Below are positions 50,754-58,112 of a stretch of 64,000 nt of DNA, piece by piece; the first letter of the stretch is position 1, and each line of letters starts with the position of its first letter. Below the pieces are notes generated by a model that had not been told where the DNA came from, searched no databases, and saw only the letters and a program-made list of their open reading frames with translations. Where the stretch lies: positions 1 through 64,000 of the forward strand of contig JAQUCP010000012.1 in the NCBI GenBank assembly GCA_028686135.1. The letters are read 5' to 3'. This DNA comes from UBA12481 sp012523435. Lineage in GTDB: Bacteria > Bacteroidota > Bacteroidia > Bacteroidales > UBA12481. Position numbers and translations under genes: made by a program.

Positions 50754-51407
50754 TTAGGGGTTCGGGCCAGCCGGCCTGAAAAGTAAATTGGTTTGTTGGA
50801 TGAATTCGAGGATCTCTTCCCGTCCTCTTTTTCTTGCCGCAGAGGTATAGATAAATCTGGGTAGTTCCATCCAGGTTGGCTTAAGAGCCTCTTCGACAGC
50901 CTGTCTGTTTTTCTTGAGCTGGGGGGATGGTACTTTATCGGTTTTGGTGATGGCAATGATAAAAGGGATTTGTTCGGCTCCCAGGAAGTTGATAAAATTC
51001 ACGTCGGATTCTTGCGGTGGTATTCGGCCATCAATTAAGACGAACAGAGTCATTAAGTTCGCCCTGGTTCTGAGGTACCGAGTGGTAAAACGTAGCCATT
51101 TCTCGCGCTGCACTTTGGAAACCTTGGCATAACCGTACCCGGGGAGGTCAACGATATACCACGAATTGTCGACAAGAAAGTGATTGATAGTCTGTGTCTT
51201 ACCTGGGGTTCCGGATGTTCTGGCCAATCCTTTACGGTTGACCAGCATATTGATCAAACTGGATTTGCCCACATTAGATCGACCGATGAAGGCATATTCT
51301 GGAAGTACGGGTTCGGGGCATTTGTTCGGGTTGGAGTTGGCGGCTATATGTTCAACTACCCGAATCAAAAAAGCAGGATTGGTTGGCTCAGCTTTGTTTT
51401 CCGGCAT
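50754..51407 (-). CDS. engB: Ribosome biogenesis GTP-binding protein YsxC/EngB
   Basis: 217-aa TRAFAC GTPase needed for 50S assembly. G1 GRSNVGKSS, G2 region GTPGKTQTINHF, G3 DLPGYGYAK, G4 TKTDK and a basic C-terminal region (TSAARKRGREEI) are intact. The ATG at 51407 is preferred over a TTG at 51413; either way the start lies inside the 3' end of manA (20-base overlap). Confidence 0.94.
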   Translation of the reverse strand: MPENKAEPTNPAFLIRVVEHIAANSNPNKCPEPVLPEYAFIGRSNVGKSSLINMLVNRKGLARTSGTPGKTQTINHFLVDNSWYIVDLPGYGYAKVSKVQREKWLRFTTRYLRTRANLMTLFVLIDGRIPPQESDVNFINFLGAEQIPFIIAITKTDKVPSPQLKKNRQAVEEALKPTWMELPRFIYTSAARKRGREEILEFIQQTNLLFRPAGPNP

Positions 51408-52380
51408 TCTCAATATATACTTCCAGGACCTTGGTCTCTTCTCTGGCTTCGAGCGTTACATCTTTGAAAATGGCTGGTAGGAGGATAGTTTTTCCTTTTT
51501 TTACCAGCACTGGATTCTCTTCGCCATATCGCAGTAAGAAGCTGCCATCCAGGCAGATATAAATAACAAAAGAGTCAATTTCTAAATAGTCGCGATCAAT
51601 GGACCGACTAAACCAAAGGTGGTTGACGGTGAAATAGGGGGTTTGGGTGATACTGGCCGAACCATTCATAACAGGCTCATAGTGATTCCTGTAGGAGTCA
51701 TAATGTTTGAAATCGATCGCATCAATAGCCAGATCCGTATGAAGAGGCCTGGGCCTTCCATTTTTTTCCAGACGATTCCAGTCGAAAATTCGGTAAGTCA
51801 GATCGCTGGTCTGCTGAATTTCAGCAAAAAGAATGCCTGCTCCGGTTGCATGAACCCTGCCGGCAGGAATAAAAAATGAGTTTCCTGCCTGAACCTCCTC
51901 TTTGTTGAGGATCTCTTCAATCCGATTCTCTGCCATGTAGGTGAGGAAAGAATCCCGGTCGAGAGGTCGGTTGAATCCGGAATAGAGAACGGCACCGGGG
52001 TCGGCTTGAATGATGTGCCACAGTTCGGTTTTCCCGTTGGCATTGTGGCGCTCTTTGGCCAGTTGATCATCAGGATGAACCTGGACTGAAAGAACCTGGC
52101 TCGCATCGATTAGTTTAATGAGCAGGGGAAACTCTAGCCCAAACCGGTTGTACACAGAATCGCCAACCAGATCACCCATATAAACTTCGATCAGCTCTTG
52201 CAGGTCATTCCCTTCCAGAAAGCCATCCTTGACTACGGAAATCGCTCCTTCAACTCCGGAGATTTCCCAACTCTCCCCAGTCATGTCAGGGGCATCCATT
52301 TTTTGTAAAACACTACGTAACTTATTGCCGCCCCAAAGTCGGTATTGGTATATCGGCTTGAATTTCAGTGGATAAAGCAT
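51388..52380 (-). CDS. manA: Mannose-6-phosphate isomerase, type I
   Basis: 330-aa zinc enzyme interconverting mannose 6-phosphate and fructose 6-phosphate for GDP-sugar synthesis. The N-terminal MLYPLKFKPIYQYRLWGGNK, zinc-site blocks QVHPDDQLAKE, GKTELWHII and GRVHATGAGILFAEIQQ are clear. The start at 52380 is chosen because Bacteroidota homologues begin with this segment; an in-frame start 10 codons upstream exists. Its 3' end overlaps engB. Confidence 0.92.
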   Translation of the reverse strand: MLYPLKFKPIYQYRLWGGNKLRSVLQKMDAPDMTGESWEISGVEGAISVVKDGFLEGNDLQELIEVYMGDLVGDSVYNRFGLEFPLLIKLIDASQVLSVQVHPDDQLAKERHNANGKTELWHIIQADPGAVLYSGFNRPLDRDSFLTYMAENRIEEILNKEEVQAGNSFFIPAGRVHATGAGILFAEIQQTSDLTYRIFDWNRLEKNGRPRPLHTDLAIDAIDFKHYDSYRNHYEPVMNGSASITQTPYFTVNHLWFSRSIDRDYLEIDSFVIYICLDGSFLLRYGEENPVLVKKGKTILLPAIFKDVTLEAREETKVLEVYIENAGKQS

Positions 52381-52412
52381 TAGGTTCGGTAAGTCAGTTT
52401 CATGGGTCAAAG

Positions 52413-52721
52413 CTAAGCTAAATATTCATAATCTCCACTCATTTTGTAGTCGGACCACTGTTTGTTCCTCTCAACAGCTTCCTGATGAGCGGGATGCAGC
52501 TGGTAGGCCCGAAGATCATCCAGGTTATCAAACGTGCTATCAATGATAATATCGCAGGCCGAAGCCCCTAAGGGTAATCCCTTTTCTACACGATATTGCC
52601 TGATTTGCGGAATTTGCCCCACTAGGGACCGAAAGGTTTCGAGTACATGATTGGTAGCCTCCAAGCGTTCGGATTCTGAAGAAAATTGCTTTAATTTGAA
52701 CAGTACGATATGCCGGATCAT
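52413..52721 (-). CDS. Dabb (stress-responsive A/B barrel) domain protein
   Basis: 102-aa ferredoxin-like barrel protein: MIRHIVLFKLKQFSSESERL at the start, GLPLGASACDIIIDSTFDN in the middle and the C-terminal HPAHQEAVERNKQWSDYKMS. The two conserved histidines of the family (H4 and HPAH) are present. Function in bacteria is unclear. First gene of a run with manA and engB, 32 bases before manA. Confidence 0.88.
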   Translation of the reverse strand: MIRHIVLFKLKQFSSESERLEATNHVLETFRSLVGQIPQIRQYRVEKGLPLGASACDIIIDSTFDNLDDLRAYQLHPAHQEAVERNKQWSDYKMSGDYEYLA

Positions 52722-52776
52722 TGCTGGTTTATTGAATTATGTAAATATACAATTACATCCCGAATCCCATAAAAAT

Positions 52777-53388
52777 ATGTTGATCGTAGGTATTGCAGGA
52801 GGAACCGGATCAGGAAAGACCACAGTTGTGAGGAAAGTAATGGCTGGGTTTAATCAGGGTGAAGTGGTGCTTTTACCCCAGGATTCCTACTATCGTGATA
52901 ATAGCCATCTTCCATTGGAAGCCCGCCAGAAGCTAAATTTTGACCATCCTGAATCCATCGAATGGTCTCTGTTGATTCAGCACCTGCGCGACCTAAGGGA
53001 GCAGAAATCCATCCGACAACCGATCTATTCCTATCTGACGTGCACTCGGGAGCCGGAGACCATCCTGATTCATCCAAAGCGCGTGATTCTTGTGGAAGGC
53101 ATTTTAGTGCTGACCCAAAAGGAAGTGAGAGATCTGTTGGATATTAAAGTCTTTGTTGATGCAGATGCCGACGATCGTCTTTCACGTGTTATCAGGCGTG
53201 ACCTGGCTGAACGGGGCCGGTCGGCCGAGACTGTTCTCGATCGTTACGACCTGACTGTCAAGCCGATGCATTTGGAATTCATTGAACCATCGAAGCGTTA
53301 TGCTGATCTGATCATTCCCCAGGGGGGAGAAAACCGGGTGGGGATTCGACTATTGACCTCTCTCATCCGGCAGCATTTATCGGAGTAA
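52777..53388 (+). CDS. udk: Uridine kinase
   Basis: 203-aa kinase phosphorylating uridine and cytidine for salvage. The P-loop is GGTGSGKTT (residues 8-16), followed by LPQDSYYRD, FDHPESIEW, the lid region and RDLAERGRSAETVLDRY. The start at 52777 (MLIVGIAGG) is chosen over one at 52651 that overlaps the divergent Dabb gene. It converges on the esterase gene with a 6-base gap. Confidence 0.95.
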   Translation: MLIVGIAGGTGSGKTTVVRKVMAGFNQGEVVLLPQDSYYRDNSHLPLEARQKLNFDHPESIEWSLLIQHLRDLREQKSIRQPIYSYLTCTREPETILIHPKRVILVEGILVLTQKEVRDLLDIKVFVDADADDRLSRVIRRDLAERGRSAETVLDRYDLTVKPMHLEFIEPSKRYADLIIPQGGENRVGIRLLTSLIRQHLSE

Positions 53389-53394
53389 AGAGTT

Positions 53395-54204
53395 TTAGTT
53401 TTCCAGAATAAATTGTCTAACCATGCCGATGAAAAGCTCAGGCTGTTCGGCGTGTAGCCAATGGCCAGCATCCTTGATCGTATTGATCTGGGCCAGTGGG
53501 AACAGCTTCCTGATTACCTGGGTGTCTTCATCCATCATATAGTTGGAGTTTCCCCCTCTGATAAACAGGATTGGGTAGCCTTTCTGAGGAGGACCTTGGA
53601 TGAGCTCGTCACCGATGCTGCCCGCCAAGGTGGAAAGGCTTCTTCTGAGAATCTCCCTATTCAGTTTCCATTCATAGAGCCCTGAATTGGTTTTGTGGAG
53701 GTTTTTAAGCAGGAACTGTCTTAGTCGCCGGCTGGGGATTCCCTCCTCCATGATTCGGTCAACATCCCCGATAGACTTTGCCAATCCAGGATCTATCCGT
53801 TCAAGGGTGGAGAGAATCTGTTGATGTTGTTTCAGGTGCAAATCATCCTGTCTTCCATCGAGATAATTGCGTGGACTGATGTCAGCAACGATCAGACGGC
53901 TCACCCGCCCGGGATTTTCCAGGGCAAATCGCATGGCTGTTTTGCCACCCATGGAGTGTCCAAGGATGATGGCTTTTTCCAGCTCCAGATCATCCATCAA
54001 TTCGAGAATATCTCCGGCCATGGAAGGATAGTCCATCATCTCTGCGTGGGGCGATAGGCCGTGATTGCGCAGATCCGGCAAGTAAACCTCCACCATGTCG
54101 GCAATTGCTTTGCCAACGGAGAGCCAGTTATCTCCGGATCCGTACAAACCATGGAGGATCAACATCGGATGACCTGATCCGAGTTTGGTGTAGTGTAGCT
54201 TCAT
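53395..54204 (-). CDS. Alpha/beta hydrolase, YbfF-type esterase
   Basis: 269 aa. The oxyanion region LHGLYGSGDNW, nucleophile elbow GHSMGG with S84 and the C-terminal histidine in DAGHWLHAEQP are characteristic of the YbfF/acyl-CoA esterase group. Acts in the cytosol; substrate unknown. It lies 11 bases after pdxJ and is probably co-transcribed with it. Confidence 0.87.
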   Translation of the reverse strand: MKLHYTKLGSGHPMLILHGLYGSGDNWLSVGKAIADMVEVYLPDLRNHGLSPHAEMMDYPSMAGDILELMDDLELEKAIILGHSMGGKTAMRFALENPGRVSRLIVADISPRNYLDGRQDDLHLKQHQQILSTLERIDPGLAKSIGDVDRIMEEGIPSRRLRQFLLKNLHKTNSGLYEWKLNREILRRSLSTLAGSIGDELIQGPPQKGYPILFIRGGNSNYMMDEDTQVIRKLFPLAQINTIKDAGHWLHAEQPELFIGMVRQFILEN

Positions 54205-54215
54205 TTAAATCTTGT

Positions 54216-54932
54216 TTACATAACCAGCTGGCGGCGGTACATCTGTATGGTGTTTTCCAGTCCCAGGTAGAGGGCGTCTGCGATCAGGGCGTGTCCAATA
54301 CTGACTTCCAGTAAGTTGGGGATCTGTTTTGCAAAGAAAGCAAGGTTTTCCAGGTTCAAGTCATGGCCCGCGTTGATCCCCAGATGGGACTCGACAGCAG
54401 CTTCGGCGGCTTCTCTGAAGGAGATGATGGCCTCTTCGGGGTTTGCTGGATATTGCTGAGCGTAAGGTTCAGTGTAAAGTTCAATCCGGTCTGTTCCTGT
54501 TTTTGAGGCAAACCGGACCATTTCGGGGTTAGCATCGACAAACAGGGAGACCCGGATGCCCTTTTCTTTGAATCGGGCTACCACTTCCCGGAGGAACTGG
54601 TGATATCGCACGGTATTCCAGCCGGCATTAGAGGTGATGGCATCATGGGCATCGGGAACTAGGGTGACTTGTTCTGGTAATACGCTTAAAACCAGCTGAA
54701 TAAAAGACTCTGAAGGATATCCTTCGATATTGAATTCCGTATTGACGAGTGGTCGCAAATCACGAACATCCTGATAGCGGATATGCCTTTCATCCGGCCT
54801 GGGATGCACCGTAATACCCTCAGCTCCGAATCGCTGGCAGTCGACGGCAGCCTTGAGTACATCCGGAATGTTGCCTCCCCGGGCATTCCGGAGTGTGGCA
54901 ATTTTGTTTATATTTACACTTAATCTGGTCAT
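54216..54932 (-). CDS. pdxJ: Pyridoxine 5'-phosphate synthase
   Basis: 238-aa TIM-barrel enzyme of the DXP-dependent vitamin B6 pathway, condensing 1-deoxy-xylulose 5-phosphate with 3-amino-2-oxopropyl phosphate. TRLSVNINKIATLRNARGG, GITVHPRPDERHI, NIEGYPS, VTLVPD and LGINAGHDLNLENL are conserved. Divergent from the CBS-domain gene. Confidence 0.96.
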   Translation of the reverse strand: MTRLSVNINKIATLRNARGGNIPDVLKAAVDCQRFGAEGITVHPRPDERHIRYQDVRDLRPLVNTEFNIEGYPSESFIQLVLSVLPEQVTLVPDAHDAITSNAGWNTVRYHQFLREVVARFKEKGIRVSLFVDANPEMVRFASKTGTDRIELYTEPYAQQYPANPEEAIISFREAAEAAVESHLGINAGHDLNLENLAFFAKQIPNLLEVSIGHALIADALYLGLENTIQMYRRQLVM

Positions 54933-54958
54933 GGCGGAAACAGTTTAAGACTCAGGTT

Positions 54959-54966
54959 CAAAATTA
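54959..54966 (-). promoter_or_regulatory. -7 promoter element of pdxJ
   Basis: On the minus strand the sequence is TAATTTTG, an exact TAnnTTTG match, with a predicted leader of about 20 bases. Confidence 0.45.
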
Positions 54967-54982
54967 CGAAATATTACACCAG

Positions 54983-55648
54983 ATGTTGGCAAAAGAAATG
55001 ATATCCGACTTGATCCCCCCGGTTACTGCTGGCGATACCGGCAGTCGGGTATTGAGTTGGATGGATCTCTATCGGGTTTCGCAACTACCTGTGGTTGAGG
55101 ATAAAATGTATGTAGGTTTAGTGACGGATACAGAACTGCTGAACCTGTCCACTCCGGAGCATCCGATTGGAGAATCGATCGCTTCGCTGGCTAAAATCTG
55201 TGTATTTCCCGAGCAGCATATTCTGGAATTAATCGAGTCGTTTCTGAAATTCAAACTCCATCTTCTGCCAGTCATATCGACTGACGGGATCTATCTTGGT
55301 GCCATTACCCAGTCTGATTTAATCCGAGGGGTAGCCTCAATCACTGCAGCAGGTCAGCCTGGCGCCATCATCGAGCTGAGCTTACCGGTGAGGGATTACT
55401 CGCTGGCCAATATTTCCCGTATTGTGGAGGAAAATAGTGCTCGTATTGTGACGCTTTATACCTCCCCCGGGCAGGATGGAGATGATCTGATGGTTACCAT
55501 GAAGCTTAATACGCCAGAGGTCGCTTCCATTATTCGCTCCTTCCAGCGGTTTGGCTATGTAGTCAGGGAACATTTCATGGCTGATGAGCAGCTGAACGAT
55601 CTTTACCGAGAGCGATTAGAGGAATTCATGCGCTACATCAATATGTAA
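54983..55648 (+). CDS. Two-CBS-domain protein
   Basis: 221 aa made of an N-terminal CBS pair (MISDLIPPVTAGDTGSRVLS ... LPVVEDKMYVGLVTDTELL and LLPVISTDGIYLGAITQSDL, residues 6-130) and a C-terminal ACT-like region (PGAIIELSLPVRDYSLANIS). Probably binds an adenine nucleotide and senses energy state, by family analogy. The start at 54983 (MLAKEMISDL) replaces a longer frame that would overlap pdxJ. It lies 7 bases before nadK, a frequent Bacteroidota pairing. Confidence 0.85.
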   Translation: MLAKEMISDLIPPVTAGDTGSRVLSWMDLYRVSQLPVVEDKMYVGLVTDTELLNLSTPEHPIGESIASLAKICVFPEQHILELIESFLKFKLHLLPVISTDGIYLGAITQSDLIRGVASITAAGQPGAIIELSLPVRDYSLANISRIVEENSARIVTLYTSPGQDGDDLMVTMKLNTPEVASIIRSFQRFGYVVREHFMADEQLNDLYRERLEEFMRYINM

Positions 55649-55655
55649 AAGAATT

Positions 55656-56570
55656 ATGAAGATTCCATCTGATTACCGGACAATCTATCTGTTTGGCCGT
55701 AGTTTTGATGCCAAGTTTCTTCCCTCATTTAAGTTAGTGCTGCAGAAACTAGCCGAATATGAGGCGGAAATCTTGGTTTTTCAACCTTTCCGGGAGTTTT
55801 TAAACGGGAGCTTATCTGAAGATCTGAGTGGTTATCCCCTCTTCCGAAGTTACGAAGACCTGAAGGGTAGACCCGGGTTGATGTTATCTATTGGAGGCGA
55901 TGGGACTTTTTTGGAAGCATCAACCCTGGTGCGGGATCTCCCGGTTCCGATCGCCGGGATCAACAGCGGAAGGCTTGGCTTTCTTGCTGATATTGCGCAG
56001 GAAGAGATCAGTCGGGCAGTTGACTCCATCCTGACAGGTGATTGGGATATCCAGGAGCGAACCCTGATCCAGGTGGATTGTGATCAACCCCTTTTTGGCG
56101 ATTTTAACTTTGCTTTAAATGAGATTACCGTTCATAAACGGGACGACTCCTCTATGATTCGCATTAATGCCAGTCTGGATGGCTTGTATTTGAACACTTA
56201 CTGGGCTGATGGGCTGATAGTTGCAACTCCAACCGGATCAACAGCCTACTCTCTCAGCGTGGGTGGTCCCCTGGTATTACCGGGAACTGGAACGTTTGTT
56301 CTGAGCCCGATAGCACCTCACCATTTGACAGTACGTCCTCTGATCTACCGCGACAATCTCCGGTTGACGCTTCAGACCCGAAGCCGGAGTGGCAATCTGC
56401 TGGTATCGGCCGACTCCCGCTCGGTGATTATTGAAGACCGCCTCGAGCTACGAATCAGTAAAGCTCCTTTTGCTTTACAGACCATTCGGTTGCGTGATCA
56501 TAATATTTACCAGACACTTCGCTCAAAGCTGATGTGGGGGGCTGATCCCCGCAATTTTGATCATCCGTGA
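55656..56570 (+). CDS. nadK: NAD kinase
   Basis: 304-aa enzyme making NADP from NAD. The GGDG motif (SIGGDGTFLEAS), NSGRLGFLA, the NE pair in ALNEITVHK and the TPTGSTAYSLSVGGP segment are intact. It follows the CBS-domain gene by 7 bases; a new promoter lies before the next gene. Confidence 0.96.
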   Translation: MKIPSDYRTIYLFGRSFDAKFLPSFKLVLQKLAEYEAEILVFQPFREFLNGSLSEDLSGYPLFRSYEDLKGRPGLMLSIGGDGTFLEASTLVRDLPVPIAGINSGRLGFLADIAQEEISRAVDSILTGDWDIQERTLIQVDCDQPLFGDFNFALNEITVHKRDDSSMIRINASLDGLYLNTYWADGLIVATPTGSTAYSLSVGGPLVLPGTGTFVLSPIAPHHLTVRPLIYRDNLRLTLQTRSRSGNLLVSADSRSVIIEDRLELRISKAPFALQTIRLRDHNIYQTLRSKLMWGADPRNFDHP

Positions 56571-56621
56571 AAGCCAATCAGTCAAGCCCTTGACGGGTCG
56601 AAAAATCAAAGCATTTTATAC

Positions 56622-56629
56622 TATATTTG
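56622..56629 (+). promoter_or_regulatory. -7 promoter element of the porG-like gene
   Basis: TATATTTG followed by C is an exact match to TAnnTTTG. The predicted transcript starts near 56635, so the leader is about 55 bases and is almost fully taken up by the hairpin at 56643-56679. Confidence 0.6.
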
Positions 56630-56642
56630 CACGTTGGTAGTT

Positions 56643-56679
56643 ATTGTAAAGGAACCAATAGCAGGTTCCTTTTTACAAT
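56643..56679 (+). promoter_or_regulatory. Leader hairpin of the porG-like gene (possible attenuator)
   Basis: Fourteen base pairs between 56643-56656 and 56664-56679, with two bulged T residues and a 7-base loop. The inner part (AAGGAACC, loop, GGTTCCTTTTT) looks like an intrinsic terminator. It ends 10 bases before the start codon. Confidence 0.6.
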
Positions 56680-56689
56680 ACATTTGGTA

Positions 56690-57343
56690 ATGAAAAGATT
56701 CCTGATCATCATCGCCCTTATTACAGGAACTGTGGCTTTACAGGCGCAGCTTTATGTTGATATGAACCTAATGGGTGGGATTTCTGATATTCATGCGAAA
56801 CAATCCATCTTACCTCTTCCTTCAGAGGAAATTCTACCGGCTGGTGGACTCTTTGTGCGGTATGGGATGAATGCACGGTACGCCCTTCGTGGCGGTATCA
56901 ATGGGGCCTATAGGGATCAGGAGAACTGGGCAGGGGATCTTTATGGGCTGTTTGAGTTTAGCTTTCATCCGTTGAATCCAACTAAACCCAAGGCCAACTT
57001 TTCACCCTATATCGGTGCCGGGATAAGCTACCTGTTTGATCGCCAACTTTATCAATCAGCAATACTGGATGAGGCTAATAGCGTGATTTTTAGCGATCCG
57101 GATCACTATTCCAAAGTTGGATATTGGATGAGAAATTTTTCGATACCTTTTCATGTTGGTGCTCGTTACCTGTTAGCGTCCAATCTGACTATTGGGATTG
57201 AGTGGGCTATCCGACACACTTTTCAGATCAACTGGGCTATGCCCGAAGATAAAATGACGGTCAGCCGTTGGCGCTCTTACGTGGGAGCTACGATCGGCTA
57301 TTCTTTTGTATTATGGAATCATATCCGGGTCCCATTTTATTAA
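56690..57343 (+). CDS. porG: DUF6089/PorG-like outer-membrane protein
   Basis: 217 aa with a signal peptide (MKRFLIIIALITGTVALQAQ) and a small beta-barrel: LPAGGLFVRYGMNARYALRG, FEFSFHPLN, FSPYIGAGISYLF, IPFHVGARYLLASNLTIGIE and WAIRHTFQINW. This pattern and the gene order before uppS-bamA-ompH-ompH-murI match what I recall of porG, an outer-membrane T9SS component of Porphyromonas. The name rests on synteny plus family resemblance; a plain DUF6089 protein is the alternative. The start at 56690 gives the signal peptide. Confidence 0.7.
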   Translation: MKRFLIIIALITGTVALQAQLYVDMNLMGGISDIHAKQSILPLPSEEILPAGGLFVRYGMNARYALRGGINGAYRDQENWAGDLYGLFEFSFHPLNPTKPKANFSPYIGAGISYLFDRQLYQSAILDEANSVIFSDPDHYSKVGYWMRNFSIPFHVGARYLLASNLTIGIEWAIRHTFQINWAMPEDKMTVSRWRSYVGATIGYSFVLWNHIRVPFY

Positions 57344-57362
57344 ATTCCCCAAACCAACTCTA

Positions 57363-58100
57363 ATGAATCTAAAGGATCAACTGATACCGGAACGCCTTCC
57401 ACAGCACGTGGCGATTATTATGGATGGCAATGGACGCTGGGCCCGCAAAAGGGGTGCCGCCAGGATTTTCGGTCATCAGAGCGGGGTAACACCGGTTCAC
57501 GATGTGGTCGAAGCCAGTGGAGAGCTGGGGATAAAATACCTCACGCTCTATGCCTTTAGTACCGAAAACTGGGGTAGGCCGGCTGATGAGATAGAAAACC
57601 TGATGCTCCTGCTTGTCTCAACCATCAAGAAAGAGACAAAGAAGCTGATGGATAACAATGTACGGTTGATGACTATTGGTGACCTTTCCAAATTGGCAGA
57701 GACTCCGCGCGAGGAGCTGCTAAAATTAAAACAGCTGACGGCGGCCAATACTGGGCTGACAGTAATTCTAGCTCTCTCCTATAGCGCCCGGTCGGAGCTG
57801 ATCCAGGCCGCAAAAAAAATAATCGGAGATGCTCGGGAAGGAAAGATCACACCTGAAGAGATGAATGGTACAATCTTTGAGTCCTATCTCGAAACCGCTG
57901 GAATCCCTGATCCTGAGCTATTGATCAGAACAAGTGGCGAGGTTAGAATCAGTAATTTTCTTTTATATCAAATCGCTTATACTGAACTCTATTTTACCCC
58001 GGTTTTCTGGCCAGATTTCAGGAAAAAAGACTATTATGAAGCCCTCCTGGATTTTCAGAACCGGGAGAGAAGATTTGGAAAAACCAGCGAACAAGTTTAA
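57363..58100 (+). CDS. uppS: Undecaprenyl diphosphate synthase (isoprenyl transferase)
   Basis: 245-aa cis-prenyltransferase producing the lipid carrier for peptidoglycan and O-antigen. Catalytic D21 is in IIMDGNGRWA; YLTLYAFSTENWGRP, LSYSARSEL and DPELLIRTSGEVRISNFLL are also typical. The start at 57363 (MNLKDQLIPERLPQH) is chosen over 57306, which lies inside the preceding gene. bamA follows after 12 bases. Confidence 0.96.
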   Translation: MNLKDQLIPERLPQHVAIIMDGNGRWARKRGAARIFGHQSGVTPVHDVVEASGELGIKYLTLYAFSTENWGRPADEIENLMLLLVSTIKKETKKLMDNNVRLMTIGDLSKLAETPREELLKLKQLTAANTGLTVILALSYSARSELIQAAKKIIGDAREGKITPEEMNGTIFESYLETAGIPDPELLIRTSGEVRISNFLLYQIAYTELYFTPVFWPDFRKKDYYEALLDFQNRERRFGKTSEQV

Positions 58101-58112
58101 TCGTAAATCCCT

